From Streptomyces koelreuteriae (lineage in GTDB: Bacteria; Actinomycetota; Actinomycetes; Streptomycetales; Streptomycetaceae), in the NCBI RefSeq assembly GCF_018604545.1, contig NZ_CP075896.1:8370001-8434000 (forward strand): a DNA stretch of 64,000 nt, written 5' to 3'. Every line of letters starts with the position of its first letter. Within the stretch, counting starts at the first letter, position 1. The translations under genes were made by a program, and so were the position numbers. The notes under the pieces are model-generated. The model searched no databases. It worked only from the letters and a program-made list of their open reading frames with translations, and was not told where the DNA came from. Below are positions 1 to 7,763 of the stretch, piece by piece.

Positions 1-244
1 TCGTGAACTGCGGCCACGCGTTCAGCCGCGCCTCCGCCGCCCGCCAGTCGTACGAGTGCCGCCAGTACCGCACCAGCTCGCGCAGATAGCCCGACGGAAC
101 GCCGTATGTCCATCCCACCCCGGGCAGCTCGTCGGGCCACCGGATCCGGTCGAGACGGTCGTAAAGGTCGTCGAGGTCGCTCTGCGGGATGTCGATACGG
201 AACGGACGGAGACTGCTGCCGCTGTCAGCGGGCGAAGACGTCAT
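1..244 (-). CDS. Epoxide hydrolase family protein, N-terminal fragment
   Basis: This gene enters from the left edge, so only the first 81 residues are visible. It starts at an ATG at 244 on the minus strand. The fragment contains PFRIDIPQSDLDDLYDRLDR, then RWPDELPGVGWTYGVP and LRELVRYWRHSYDWRAAEARLN. That is the hallmark of the epoxide hydrolase N-terminal domain that precedes an alpha/beta-hydrolase fold. The family opens epoxides with a Ser-independent Asp/His/Asp triad, but none of the catalytic residues lie inside the window. It is transcribed away from the VOC gene at 370. Confidence 0.85.
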   Translation of the reverse strand, partial: MTSSPADSGSSLRPFRIDIPQSDLDDLYDRLDRIRWPDELPGVGWTYGVPSGYLRELVRYWRHSYDWRAAEARLNAWPQFT

Positions 245-369
245 GACCCGGGATGCTAGTTCCGAACGGTGTAACGGCCACCTGAATTTGCCGGCCGGTC
301 CACCGATGAGTTCCGGGGCGAGCGCCGGTCGACAGTGGTGACAGCGTTCCACGCGCCCAGGAGGTACCC

Positions 370-849
370 ATGGCCACCGACGGTTTCACCACGTGTCTCT
401 GGTACGACGACCAGGCCGAGGAGGCCGCCCACCACTACGTCTCGATCTTCAAGAACTCCAGCATCGGCGACGTCGCCCGCTACCCCGAGGGAACACCTCA
501 CCGGGCGGGCACCGTCATGACCGTCGAGTTCACGGCCAACGGCCACAAGTTCCTCGCGCTCAACGGCGGCCCTCAGTTCAAGTTCACCGAGGCGGTCTCC
601 TTCATGATCTTCTGCGCGGACCAGGAGGAGATCGACTACTACTGGACCAAGCTCACCGAGGACGGCGAGCCCGGACCCTGCGGCTGGCTCAAGGACAAGT
701 ACGGAGTGTCCTGGCAGGTCGTCCCCGACCGGCTCCAGGACATGATCACCGACCCGGACCCGGCGAAGGTGGCCCGGGTGACCGAGGCGTTCATGGCGAT
801 GACCAAGTTCGACATCGCGACCCTGGACCAGGCCTACGCGGGCGAGTGA
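370..849 (+). CDS. VOC-fold protein, PhnB/3-dmu-9_3-mt type
   Basis: A 159-residue single-domain protein of the vicinal-oxygen-chelate superfamily. The opening TCLWYDDQAEEAAHHYVSIF and the internal FTEAVSFMIFCADQEEIDYYW and GVSWQVVP match the PhnB-like subgroup, often called 3-demethylubiquinone-9 methyltransferase-like. No methyltransferase motif is present, so enzymatic annotation by name would be misleading. The ATG is preceded by a strong AGGAGG eight bases upstream. It converges on the APH-type gene across a hairpin at 864-889. The substrate is unknown. Confidence 0.85.
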   Translation: MATDGFTTCLWYDDQAEEAAHHYVSIFKNSSIGDVARYPEGTPHRAGTVMTVEFTANGHKFLALNGGPQFKFTEAVSFMIFCADQEEIDYYWTKLTEDGEPGPCGWLKDKYGVSWQVVPDRLQDMITDPDPAKVARVTEAFMAMTKFDIATLDQAYAGE

Positions 850-863
850 CGCCCCCCGGTCAG

Positions 864-889
864 GGGGCAGACCCGGCCGAGTCTGCCCC
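864..889. terminator. Bidirectional terminator hairpin between convergent genes
   Basis: A perfect 9-bp stem, GGGGCAGAC (864-872) with GTCTGCCCC (881-889), encloses an 8-nt loop. It sits between the VOC stop codon and the stop codon of the convergent phosphotransferase gene and touches the latter. There is no T-run, as is usual in Streptomyces. Confidence 0.6.
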
Positions 890-1764
890 TACGCCGTCTC
901 GGCCAGGATCTCCCGGATCACATGCCGGGAGTTCTCCGCGACCGGTGGGTTCGTGTCCCAGTAGTACGGCAGGGCGATGACCGCGATCGACAGGGCCCAG
1001 CCCCGGCCCCGCGCCCACTCGGCCTCGCCGGCGCCCACGGCCTTGCGGAAGGCATCGCGCGCATCGGTCGGCAGTACACACCAGGCGCTGATGAGGTCGT
1101 CGGCGGGATCCCCCACCCCCACGGTGCCGAAGTCGATCACGGCGCTCAGCCGTCCGGCCGTGACCAGAAGATTCCCGGCCATCAGATCGCCGTGCGCCCA
1201 GACCGGCGGCCCGGCGTACTCGGGGGCGCGCAGGGCCTCCTCCCACGCCTCCGTCACGGCTGCGGTGTCGATCCGCCCCGTGAGCTGGGCGAGCGCCTCG
1301 CGCACGAAGGGGTCCCGGGCCGCCAGCGGCACTCCCCGGTAACCGGTCGGGCCCTCTGCCGGGTCGGTCCGGCGCAGGGCCGCGACGTACGCGCCCAGGT
1401 CCTCGGCGAGCAGACGCGGCTCGTCGAGCGCGCCGGGCACCGGGTTGCGGCCGTCCAGCCAGCCGTACACCGACCAGGGCCACGGGAAGCCCTCGCCGGG
1501 CTCGCCCCGTCCGAGGGGTTCGGGGGAGGCGACGGGCAGGCCAGGGCTCAGCCGGGGCAGCCACCGCAGTTCGTGGCTGATGGCCTCGACGGCGCGGGGA
1601 TGCCGGGGGAGCCGCACGACCTTGTCCGCGCCGAGGCGGAACATGGCGTTCTCGCTCCCGGAGGACTCCACGCGTCGTAGGGGCAGCCCCGCCCACTGGG
1701 GGAACTGTCCCGCGATCAGTCGGCCGACGAGCGGGACGTCGACCTCTCGTTCGTCCTCATGCAT
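889..1764 (-). CDS. Aminoglycoside phosphotransferase (APH) family protein
   Basis: A protein-kinase-like small-molecule phosphotransferase of about 291 residues. The catalytic loop is visible as VWAHGDLMAGNLLV (HxDxxxxN) and the metal-binding segment as AVIDFGTVGVGDPADDL. The N-lobe contains NAMFRLGADKVVRLPR. The family includes antibiotic kinases, but most chromosomal Streptomyces members have unknown substrates, so resistance should not be assumed. The start is ambiguous: MHEDEREVDVPL at 1764 fits the family best, while in-frame starts at 1779 and 1788 exist and no start has a clear ribosome binding site. It lies directly downstream of the SGNH lipoprotein gene and may be cotranscribed with it. 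Confidence 0.8.
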   Translation of the reverse strand: MHEDEREVDVPLVGRLIAGQFPQWAGLPLRRVESSGSENAMFRLGADKVVRLPRHPRAVEAISHELRWLPRLSPGLPVASPEPLGRGEPGEGFPWPWSVYGWLDGRNPVPGALDEPRLLAEDLGAYVAALRRTDPAEGPTGYRGVPLAARDPFVREALAQLTGRIDTAAVTEAWEEALRAPEYAGPPVWAHGDLMAGNLLVTAGRLSAVIDFGTVGVGDPADDLISAWCVLPTDARDAFRKAVGAGEAEWARGRGWALSIAVIALPYYWDTNPPVAENSRHVIREILAETA

Positions 1765-1796
1765 TCGCACAGCGCACATGACGCCCATTCGAACGG

Positions 1797-2699
1797 TCAA
1801 TTCCCCGGCTGTCGAATGGTTTTGGTGATCTCCCGGGCGATGCGCAGGATGCCGGGAGAGCGCACCGGGCAGGGCTTCGGCGTGGACGTCGTGGGAGCCA
1901 GACAGAAATGCAGATAGTCGTCGTCGCGGTGCAGGGCCGTCCGGTCGCGGCCGGGCTGGGTGCAGTAGTCGGGGTGGGCCCGCTCGTAGGCCGTGCAGGG
2001 CAGGTGCTGCGTCCACGTGTAGCGGTCCGAGGCGGGACTCACCGTCCCCCCGGCGTCCGCGACGATGTCGTCCGAGCCGGCGGCCAGCCGCTCGTACAGC
2101 CCGTTCACGCGCCGCACCCGGTCGGGTGTGATCGGGTCCGGACCTTGCAGCACCCACACGATCCGCGGCCGGTGCGCTCCGCCGGCCGTCGAGATCTGCT
2201 CGATGAGCCGGCGCGCGTCGGCCTCGTACCGCTCGAAGTACCTCTCCCGCGAACCGTCGTACGTGATCTTGTCCATGCACCAGGTGAAGTCCCAGGCGTT
2301 GCCCCAGAACTGCAGCACCACGAAGTCCGGCCGCAGCGATCGCACCAGGGCCGCCGCCTTGTCCCGTGCCGGGACGAGCGAGCGCTCGGCCGTGCCCTCC
2401 AGGTAGTCGCACAGGGTGGTGCCCGAATAGGGGGCGCTCGTGTATTTGGCGCGCAGGTCCCGGCGCAGCTCCTGGCCGAGGACCTTCTGGTTCTCCATGG
2501 CGAGGGAATCGCCGAGATACAGCACGCGGGGCGCCTTCGCCGGGGCGCGGGGGCTCGGTGAGGCCGGGGCCCGCTGATGCGTGGTCGTGGACACCTCCGG
2601 CGCGGACGGCGGGGACGTGCCGGGTCCGGACGACGGATCCCCGCACGCCCCGAGCAGCAGCCCGGCCAGCAGGACACCCACGATCCACGGTCCGCGCAT
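1797..2699 (-). CDS. SGNH/GDSL-type hydrolase lipoprotein
   Basis: A 300-residue exported protein with a lipoprotein signal peptide ending in the lipobox LLLGAC, so it should be anchored on the outer face of the membrane. A Ser/Thr/Pro/Ala-rich linker (about residues 20-60) leads into an SGNH fold starting at VLYLGDSLAMENQK, where the GDS serine is the predicted nucleophile. Several cysteines (CDYLEGT, WCMDKI, HLPCTAY, PDYC, HFC) suggest disulfides, as expected outside the cell. The ATG at 2699 has a GGGAG seven bases upstream. The substrate is unknown; relatives are esterases or acyltransferases acting on surface glycans. Confidence 0.75.
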   Translation of the reverse strand: MRGPWIVGVLLAGLLLGACGDPSSGPGTSPPSAPEVSTTTHQRAPASPSPRAPAKAPRVLYLGDSLAMENQKVLGQELRRDLRAKYTSAPYSGTTLCDYLEGTAERSLVPARDKAAALVRSLRPDFVVLQFWGNAWDFTWCMDKITYDGSRERYFERYEADARRLIEQISTAGGAHRPRIVWVLQGPDPITPDRVRRVNGLYERLAAGSDDIVADAGGTVSPASDRYTWTQHLPCTAYERAHPDYCTQPGRDRTALHRDDDYLHFCLAPTTSTPKPCPVRSPGILRIAREITKTIRQPGN

Positions 2700-2812
2700 C
2701 CCGCAACTCCCGCCCCGGCCGGTGAAAAGGCTCCCAGGCAAGCACAGCCGGGCCCGGGGCGGAAGACGCGCGTCGGCCACGGAGTGGCCGTGACCGACGA
2801 CTTGACGAACGG

Positions 2813-3697
2813 TCAGACGCGGTCGGCCACGATCATCAGGTACTGGAAGCTGCCGTTCTTGTACGCGGTCAGGAACGTGTCCTCGATGCCCGTGACGAGA
2901 TGGTCGGCCCGCCTGCGCAGCTCCCAGTAGGGGATGGCCGTGGCGGTGAGGTCCTGCACATGGACGGGGACCAGACGGTTGCGGGCCATCGCCCGGAAGT
3001 ACTCCGAGCGCGGGTGGATGTCGCAGATGTAGTGGGCGTTGATCAGGGACACCTCGCGCGAGGCCCGCCCGTAGGTGTCGTTGTAGCAGCCGGTGATCAC
3101 CACATAGCGTCCGCCGCGGCGCAGCAGCCGGGCGTGCTCGGCGAACAGCAGGTCCAGTTCCACGTACATGGTCGACTCGTTGTTCCACGACGCGGCGAAC
3201 GCGCCCGAGGTGAAGCCCGTGTCGAGCATGTTCCGGCAGTGGTAGCGGACCTTGCCGTCGATGCCGCGCTGCCGGGCCTGCTCGTTCGCGAAGTCCGCCT
3301 GCTTGGCCGAGAGGGTCACACCGTCGGCGCGGCAGCCGTACCGCAGGTTCGCCACGACGCTGCCGCCGCCGCGTCCGCAGCCGGCGTCGAAGACGCGGTC
3401 GGCGGGAGTCACGGGGCCGAGGTGGGCGGCGAGCAGTTCCGCCTGGGCGTGCTCCAGGCGGTGCAGTTCCGTGGTGACCCGCTCGCGGAGCAGCGCCGGG
3501 TCGGGCTCGTCGAGCACGGACCAGTCGGCCTCTCCGACGCCGTAGTGATGGTGGTACAGGTCGTCGATCTTCCCCAGTTCGAGGTTGACCGGGTTCTCCT
3601 CCGCGTTCCAGTAGTCGGCCACGCGGGTCTGGTACGTCGAATCGGCGGCGGACGCGGGCTGAAGGGATGCGGTGGCGGCGTCGGCGGTGGTGGTCAA
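2813..3697 (-). CDS. mtf: Geranyl diphosphate 2-C-methyltransferase (MIB pathway)
   Basis: A SAM-dependent methyltransferase that C-methylates geranyl diphosphate to 2-methyl-GPP, the committed step of 2-methylisoborneol biosynthesis. Seen: VFDAGCGRGGGSVVANLRYGC (SAM motif I), GVTLSAKQADFANEQA, SWNNESTMYV, GGRYVVITGCYND and the C-terminal NGSFQYLMIVADRV. These match the characterised Streptomyces GPP methyltransferase family. The start is a TTG at 3697 with GAGGAG six bases upstream; the resulting 294 residues are normal for the family. It is the last gene of the encapsulin-cyclase-methyltransferase operon, 45 bp after the cyclase stop. Confidence 0.93.
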   Translation of the reverse strand: MTTTADAATASLQPASAADSTYQTRVADYWNAEENPVNLELGKIDDLYHHHYGVGEADWSVLDEPDPALLRERVTTELHRLEHAQAELLAAHLGPVTPADRVFDAGCGRGGGSVVANLRYGCRADGVTLSAKQADFANEQARQRGIDGKVRYHCRNMLDTGFTSGAFAASWNNESTMYVELDLLFAEHARLLRRGGRYVVITGCYNDTYGRASREVSLINAHYICDIHPRSEYFRAMARNRLVPVHVQDLTATAIPYWELRRRADHLVTGIEDTFLTAYKNGSFQYLMIVADRV

Positions 3698-3741
3698 GGA
3701 CGGCTCCTCGTGCTTCTTGCGTGACGTCAAGGGACTGTGCT

Positions 3742-5694
3742 CTACCAGTAGTCGGGCAGGTGGTAGCGGTGGGTGTTGGTGGCGTGCCACTCGTGGTTGC
3801 CGGAGACCCAGGCGGCCAGGCTCCCGGCGTAACGCTCGACGAGCGGTGAGGCGGCGGACAGGGCCGCGGACTCCTCCTCGAAGGCGTCCATGATCTGGTT
3901 GTGGATCTCGACGGCCTTCAGATAGGCGGCCTTGAGTCCGCACCGCTCGTCGGCGGCGATGACCAGCGGCAGGTTGAGATGGTCCGGCTCGGCCGCCAGC
4001 TCCTTGGTGAAGGAGTACAGGTCGTTGACGATCGTGGTGGCGTTGCACGCCAGCGCCGTGATCCGCTGGATCTCCGGTCGGGCGTAGACCGCCTCGGGCA
4101 GTTCGTAGCCGTCCACGGCGTCGACGATCGACAGGCAGGGGCGGAAGTTGTTGAACTGCCGCATCACCAGGTACTCCCAGACGCGCGGCACGTACCGCGT
4201 CTCCGCCCAGGCGGCCTCGGCGACGTACCCGAGGTGCAGCCGGGCGATGTCGTGCACGAACCGGTCGGTCTGGCTGGGTGTGGCGAAACCGGCGTAGTCC
4301 CGCAGCGCGCGGTGGTACGAGCGCAGCGGCCCGTCGGCCGTCAGGCCCTGGCGCCACTCCCTCTCCGCCTCGGGCGGCCCGTGGAAGGGGTCGAGTGCCG
4401 ACTGGGCGATGACCAGCCGTCCGCCCAGACCGCGAGACGATCCGCCGCGGTCCTCGTCCTCCGAGCAGTAGCAGCTGTCGACGAGGTTCTCGGCCAGCAA
4501 CAGCTCGCCCGCGACGGTGAGGCGGTCCAGATCGACGGCCCCCGGATGCTGGAGCACCACGGCCCGGCCGAACTGGAACCCCGCGAAGTCCCCCGTCCAC
4601 GCCGGCGGAAACAGCTCGAGCTCCCGCGCCCAGGCCTCCAGCCTCCGGTCGACCTCCACGACCTTCGCGGGATCGGCGGGCACGGCGGCCCGATACCGAA
4701 GCCCGGGCACGGGCCCCCCGCGCCGGGCCCGTCCGGTCCGGCCGAGGCTCGGGGGGCCGGGTGGGGTGCGGCGGGAGATGGAGGCTGGTCGGTCTGTGGA
4801 ACTCGGGGGCGGGGAGATCACGGAGCCCGAGACGCTGGGGGCCGGGAACCTGAAGGTCGGTGGAGCGGGAGGGCGGAAGGCCGGCCGGGTCGAGGGTGCC
4901 GGAGGGGTCGTGGGACTCGGGGGTGATGGGAGCGGGGATTCGGCGGTCGGGGCGAGCCGGAGGCCGAGGTCCGCGGGGCTGGGAGTATCCAGGACCGGAC
5001 AGGTCGTGGGGCCCGACGGGATCGCGCAGTCCGACGGCCGTGCGGCGGGCGTTCCGAGGGCCGGTGGGGCCGAGTAGCCGAAGGTTGGTGGGGCCGGAGG
5101 GCGGAAGGCCGGCCGGTGCCCGGAACTCGGCGCGGCTGCGGAGCCGGAGCGCGATTGGGCCGGGGGGTCGGCGGCCGGTTGGGCCGACAAGTCGGGGATC
5201 GGTGGGCTCGGATCTCGTGGGGCCGGTGGGCCGGGTTGGCTGGCGGGGCCCGGGGGCATGGGGGACGAAGCCCCGGGGGCCGGGCGATGCGCGGACCCGG
5301 AGGGCGGCGGGGCCGGGAGGCCAAGAGATGGTGGGGGCGTGGAGCCCGAGGACTGCGGAGCCGGAGCCCGGAGTGCCTGTGGGGCCGGAGTCCCGAAGGT
5401 AGGTGGGGCTGGAGTCCCAAGGGCCGACGGGACCGGAAGGCCGGGCGACGTCCGGTGCGTGGAGCCCGAGGGCAGCGGGTCCGGAGTCCCGGGGGCCGGT
5501 GGAGCCGGAGCCCCGAGTGCCGGTGGGGCCGGAGTCCCGACGGTTGGTTGGGCCGGAGTGTCAAGGGTCGACGGGACCGGAAGGCCGGGTGACGTCCGGG
5601 GCGTGGAGCCCGAAGGCAGTCGTGGCTCGGTGTCGGAGAGCTGGTCGGGCTTGGAGGCGGGGATGTGGGGGCCGGGGGGCCGGGGCGTGTTCAT
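3742..5694 (-). CDS. tpc: 2-methylisoborneol synthase with giant Pro-rich N-terminal tail
   Basis: A class I terpene cyclase that converts 2-methyl-GPP to 2-methylisoborneol. The C-terminal ~320 residues form the catalytic domain. The Asp-rich region reads DSCYCSEDED near residue 406, and the NSE triad reads NDLYSFTKE near 557-565. The last residues HATNTHRYHLPDYW are typical of MIB synthases. The first ~330 residues are low-complexity, repeating Pro-Ala-Pro-Pro, PSGST and SPGLPVP units. Known MIB synthases have a similar but much shorter disordered leader (about 120 residues in S. coelicolor), which targets the enzyme into an encapsulin shell. The ATG at 5694 was chosen; an in-frame GTG at 5712 overlapping the shell-gene stop is a credible alternative. 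Confidence 0.9.
   Translation of the reverse strand: MNTPRPPGPHIPASKPDQLSDTEPRLPSGSTPRTSPGLPVPSTLDTPAQPTVGTPAPPALGAPAPPAPGTPDPLPSGSTHRTSPGLPVPSALGTPAPPTFGTPAPQALRAPAPQSSGSTPPPSLGLPAPPPSGSAHRPAPGASSPMPPGPASQPGPPAPRDPSPPIPDLSAQPAADPPAQSRSGSAAAPSSGHRPAFRPPAPPTFGYSAPPALGTPAARPSDCAIPSGPTTCPVLDTPSPADLGLRLAPTAESPLPSPPSPTTPPAPSTRPAFRPPAPPTFRFPAPSVSGSVISPPPSSTDRPASISRRTPPGPPSLGRTGRARRGGPVPGLRYRAAVPADPAKVVEVDRRLEAWARELELFPPAWTGDFAGFQFGRAVVLQHPGAVDLDRLTVAGELLLAENLVDSCYCSEDEDRGGSSRGLGGRLVIAQSALDPFHGPPEAEREWRQGLTADGPLRSYHRALRDYAGFATPSQTDRFVHDIARLHLGYVAEAAWAETRYVPRVWEYLVMRQFNNFRPCLSIVDAVDGYELPEAVYARPEIQRITALACNATTIVNDLYSFTKELAAEPDHLNLPLVIAADERCGLKAAYLKAVEIHNQIMDAFEEESAALSAASPLVERYAGSLAAWVSGNHEWHATNTHRYHLPDYW
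4710..5690 (-). repeat. Pro-rich minisatellite-like coding region of MIB synthase
   Basis: This stretch encodes the disordered tail of the cyclase. On the plus strand it is built from degenerate units such as GTGGGGCCGGAGTCCCGA and GGTGGAGCCGGAGCCC. Longer units also recur: the segment coding PSGSTPRTSPGLPVPS reappears as PSGSTHRTSPGLPVPS, and FRPPAPPTFGYSAP reappears as FRPPAPPTFRFPAP. This indicates expansion by repeat duplication inside the reading frame. Confidence 0.75.
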
Positions 5695-5716
5695 GGGCGT
5701 GCTCGATTCCACCCCG

Positions 5717-7174
5717 TCAGCCGGCCGTCCGGCCGATCTGGACGTTCTCCAGGACGCCCGCGGCGTCGGGGACCAGAATGGCCATCGAGTAGTACGCGGT
5801 GACCAGGTAGCGGATGATCGCGGTCTCGTCGACGCCCATGAACCGTACGTTCAGGCCGGGCTGGTACTCCTCCGGGATCCCGGTCTGGAACAGTCCGACG
5901 ACCCCCTGGTCGGCCTCGCCCGTGCGCAGCGCGATGATGCTGCTGGTGTGGTGGTCGCTGACCGGGATCTTGCCGCACGGGAAGAACGGCACACCCCGCC
6001 AGGCGGGCACCTCATGCCCGTCCACGTTCGCCGTGCCCGGCACCAGCCCGCGCTTGTTGCACTGCCGGAAGAACGCCGCGATCGCCTTGGGATGGGCGAG
6101 GAACAGCCGCGTCTTGCGCCGCATCGACAGCAGCTCGTCCAGGTCGTCCGGGGTCGGCGGCCCCGAGAACGTGCTGATGCGCTGGCTGTAGTCGATGTTG
6201 TGCAGCAGCCCGAACTCGCGGTTGTTGACCAGCTCCCACTCCTGCCGCTCACGGATCTCCTCGATGGTCAGCCGGAGCTGCTGCTCGGTCTGGTCCATCG
6301 GGTCGTTGTAGAGGTCGGCGACCCGCGAGTGGACACGCAGCACGGTCTGCGTGAGCGACAACTCGTACTCGCGCGGCGCGAGTTCGTAGTCCACGAACCC
6401 GCCCGTCAGCACCGGCTCGCCCACATGCCCGGCCTGCACCGGCACATCCGCCTCGCCCTTGCGGTTCATCGGCTTGCTCTGCCGCTCCGCGTAGGCCTCC
6501 AGATGGGCCGCGAAGGACGGGACGCGGTCCGTGTACTCCCGCAGCGCGTCCCAGGACAGCACCAGCACGACGCCCGAGGTCTCCGCCCGTACGGACGTGA
6601 GCCACAGCGGGTCGGCCCGCCCCACGGCCTCGTCACCGAGCCCCTCGCCGTCCGCGACGACCCCGATGACCTCCTCCTCGCCGTACTTGCCGGTGGCGTA
6701 CCGGGTGAAACGGCCGTGCACGATCAGATAGGCCTCGGTCACGGGCTGTCCGGCCTCGAAGAGCACCTCGCCGACGCGCACCTCACGGACCTCGAAGCGC
6801 GACGCGATCTGCTTCAGCACCTCGCCGTCGGAGTAGCCGCGCAGCACGGGCAGTTCGGTGAGCGTCTCGGGGATGACCCTGATGTCGTCGGCACCGTTCT
6901 GCTCGAACTGCACCCGGCCGCGTCCGAGACGCAACGTCAGACGCCGGTTGACCCGGTAGGCGCCGCCCCTGACATCGACCCACGGCAGCATCTTGAGCAG
7001 CCAGCGCGAGGTGATGGCCTGCATCTGCGGCACGGACTTGGTGGTGGTGGCGAGCTGGCGCGCCGCCTGCGTGCCGAGACTGGTGAGCCGGGCCTCGGCC
7101 GCGCCGGGGCGGGCGGCGGGCTCGGGGGCGGGGTCGTCGGTGGCGGGGCCGGTGGTGCTTTCGGGGGCGGACAC
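5717..7174 (-). CDS. Family 2B encapsulin / EshA-like shell protein with cyclic-nucleotide-binding domain
   Basis: A 485-residue protein whose core is split around a cyclic-nucleotide-binding insert (about residues 105-225: VRVGEVLFEAGQPVTEAYLI, GDEAV). Flanking segments such as AITSRWLLKMLPWVDVRGGAYRVN, LTQTVLRVHSRVADLYNDPMDQTEQQLRL, FGLLHNIDYSQRI and GLNVRFMGVDETAIIRYLVT are diagnostic of EshA-type proteins. These are now classified as HK97-fold Family 2B encapsulins that house MIB synthase. The GTG start at 7174 has AGGGAGGGAA upstream. It is the promoter-proximal gene, and its TGA sits within 5 bp of the possible GTG start of the cyclase, giving tight stoichiometric coupling of shell and cargo. 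Whether it binds cAMP is not visible. Confidence 0.9.
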   Translation of the reverse strand: MSAPESTTGPATDDPAPEPAARPGAAEARLTSLGTQAARQLATTTKSVPQMQAITSRWLLKMLPWVDVRGGAYRVNRRLTLRLGRGRVQFEQNGADDIRVIPETLTELPVLRGYSDGEVLKQIASRFEVREVRVGEVLFEAGQPVTEAYLIVHGRFTRYATGKYGEEEVIGVVADGEGLGDEAVGRADPLWLTSVRAETSGVVLVLSWDALREYTDRVPSFAAHLEAYAERQSKPMNRKGEADVPVQAGHVGEPVLTGGFVDYELAPREYELSLTQTVLRVHSRVADLYNDPMDQTEQQLRLTIEEIRERQEWELVNNREFGLLHNIDYSQRISTFSGPPTPDDLDELLSMRRKTRLFLAHPKAIAAFFRQCNKRGLVPGTANVDGHEVPAWRGVPFFPCGKIPVSDHHTSSIIALRTGEADQGVVGLFQTGIPEEYQPGLNVRFMGVDETAIIRYLVTAYYSMAILVPDAAGVLENVQIGRTAG

Positions 7175-7763
7175 ATTCCCTCCCTGGGATCGAACGAGGT
7201 GTTCGCTGGGCGAGCGGTGCGGAGCCTTTGCCGAGCAGAGGTGGCAGCGGGGGCCTGAGGTGAGTGGTCGGCCGTAGAGGCGGAGTGGTGGCAGGGACGG
7301 TGGGGTGGCCGGCGAAGGCGGCGGCCTCGTGACGCCCGTGAGCCGGACGCGCCGCGAGGCATAGCCAAACAGCGGCAGAGGCGCCTGGATAACCGCGTGA
7401 AGGGGGCGGATTCTCGCGCCGGAGGTGGCAAACCCGCGATGGGTGCGGACGACGAGCGGGCGTGTGCCCCCACGCCGGTCGCCCACCCGGATCCGCCCGG
7501 CGCGCAGGGCGCACAGGGAGCCCGGGGCGCACGGACGCCGCCGTACCGCCGGACCCACCGCCCGTCTCTCCCCGGCGCACACCCCCTCGCGCCTCACGCC
7601 TCCTCGCGCCATCGCCACTCGGCGGGCGGATCACACACGGCGGCGCGCGGAACCCCGCCCACACGGCGGCGCGCGGAACCCCGCCCGTTCGGCGCGCGGG
7701 CCGACGCGAGGGTGACTAGCGTGAGGAAACGGACCATCCACCCATCCGGAGAGGGCCGCAGCC
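7175..7763. other. 589-bp divergent intergenic region
   Basis: No convincing gene is seen. The region separates the leftward MIB operon from the rightward VOC gene and must hold both promoters, although no clear -35/-10 pair was recognised. Its notable content is a 26-bp tandem duplication at 7634-7685, and composition is extremely GC-rich in between. Confidence 0.5.
7634..7685. repeat. 26-bp perfect tandem duplication
   Basis: Positions 7634-7659 and 7660-7685 are identical (CACACGGCGGCGCGCGGAAC then CCCGCC). A partial third GGCGCGCGG follows. It lies 79 bp upstream of the VOC gene start. Confidence 0.9.

Noticed and set aside
1764..1797. Antibiotic-resistance interpretation of the APH-type gene
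   Set aside because: The catalytic motifs show only the superfamily; nothing in sequence or context identifies an antibiotic substrate.
889..2745. 618-residue APH protein
   Set aside because: The first ~320 residues are an out-of-frame shadow of the SGNH lipoprotein gene.
1797..3188. Longer SGNH lipoprotein starting at 3188
   Set aside because: The extra N-terminal part is antisense-type Arg/His-rich sequence overlapping the methyltransferase gene; the start at 2699 gives a proper lipoprotein signal and ribosome binding site.
5258..7258. 666-codon plus-strand frame opposite the MIB operon
   Set aside because: Translation is Gly/Arg/Val-rich without family similarity, while the minus strand encodes clear MIB synthase and shell proteins.
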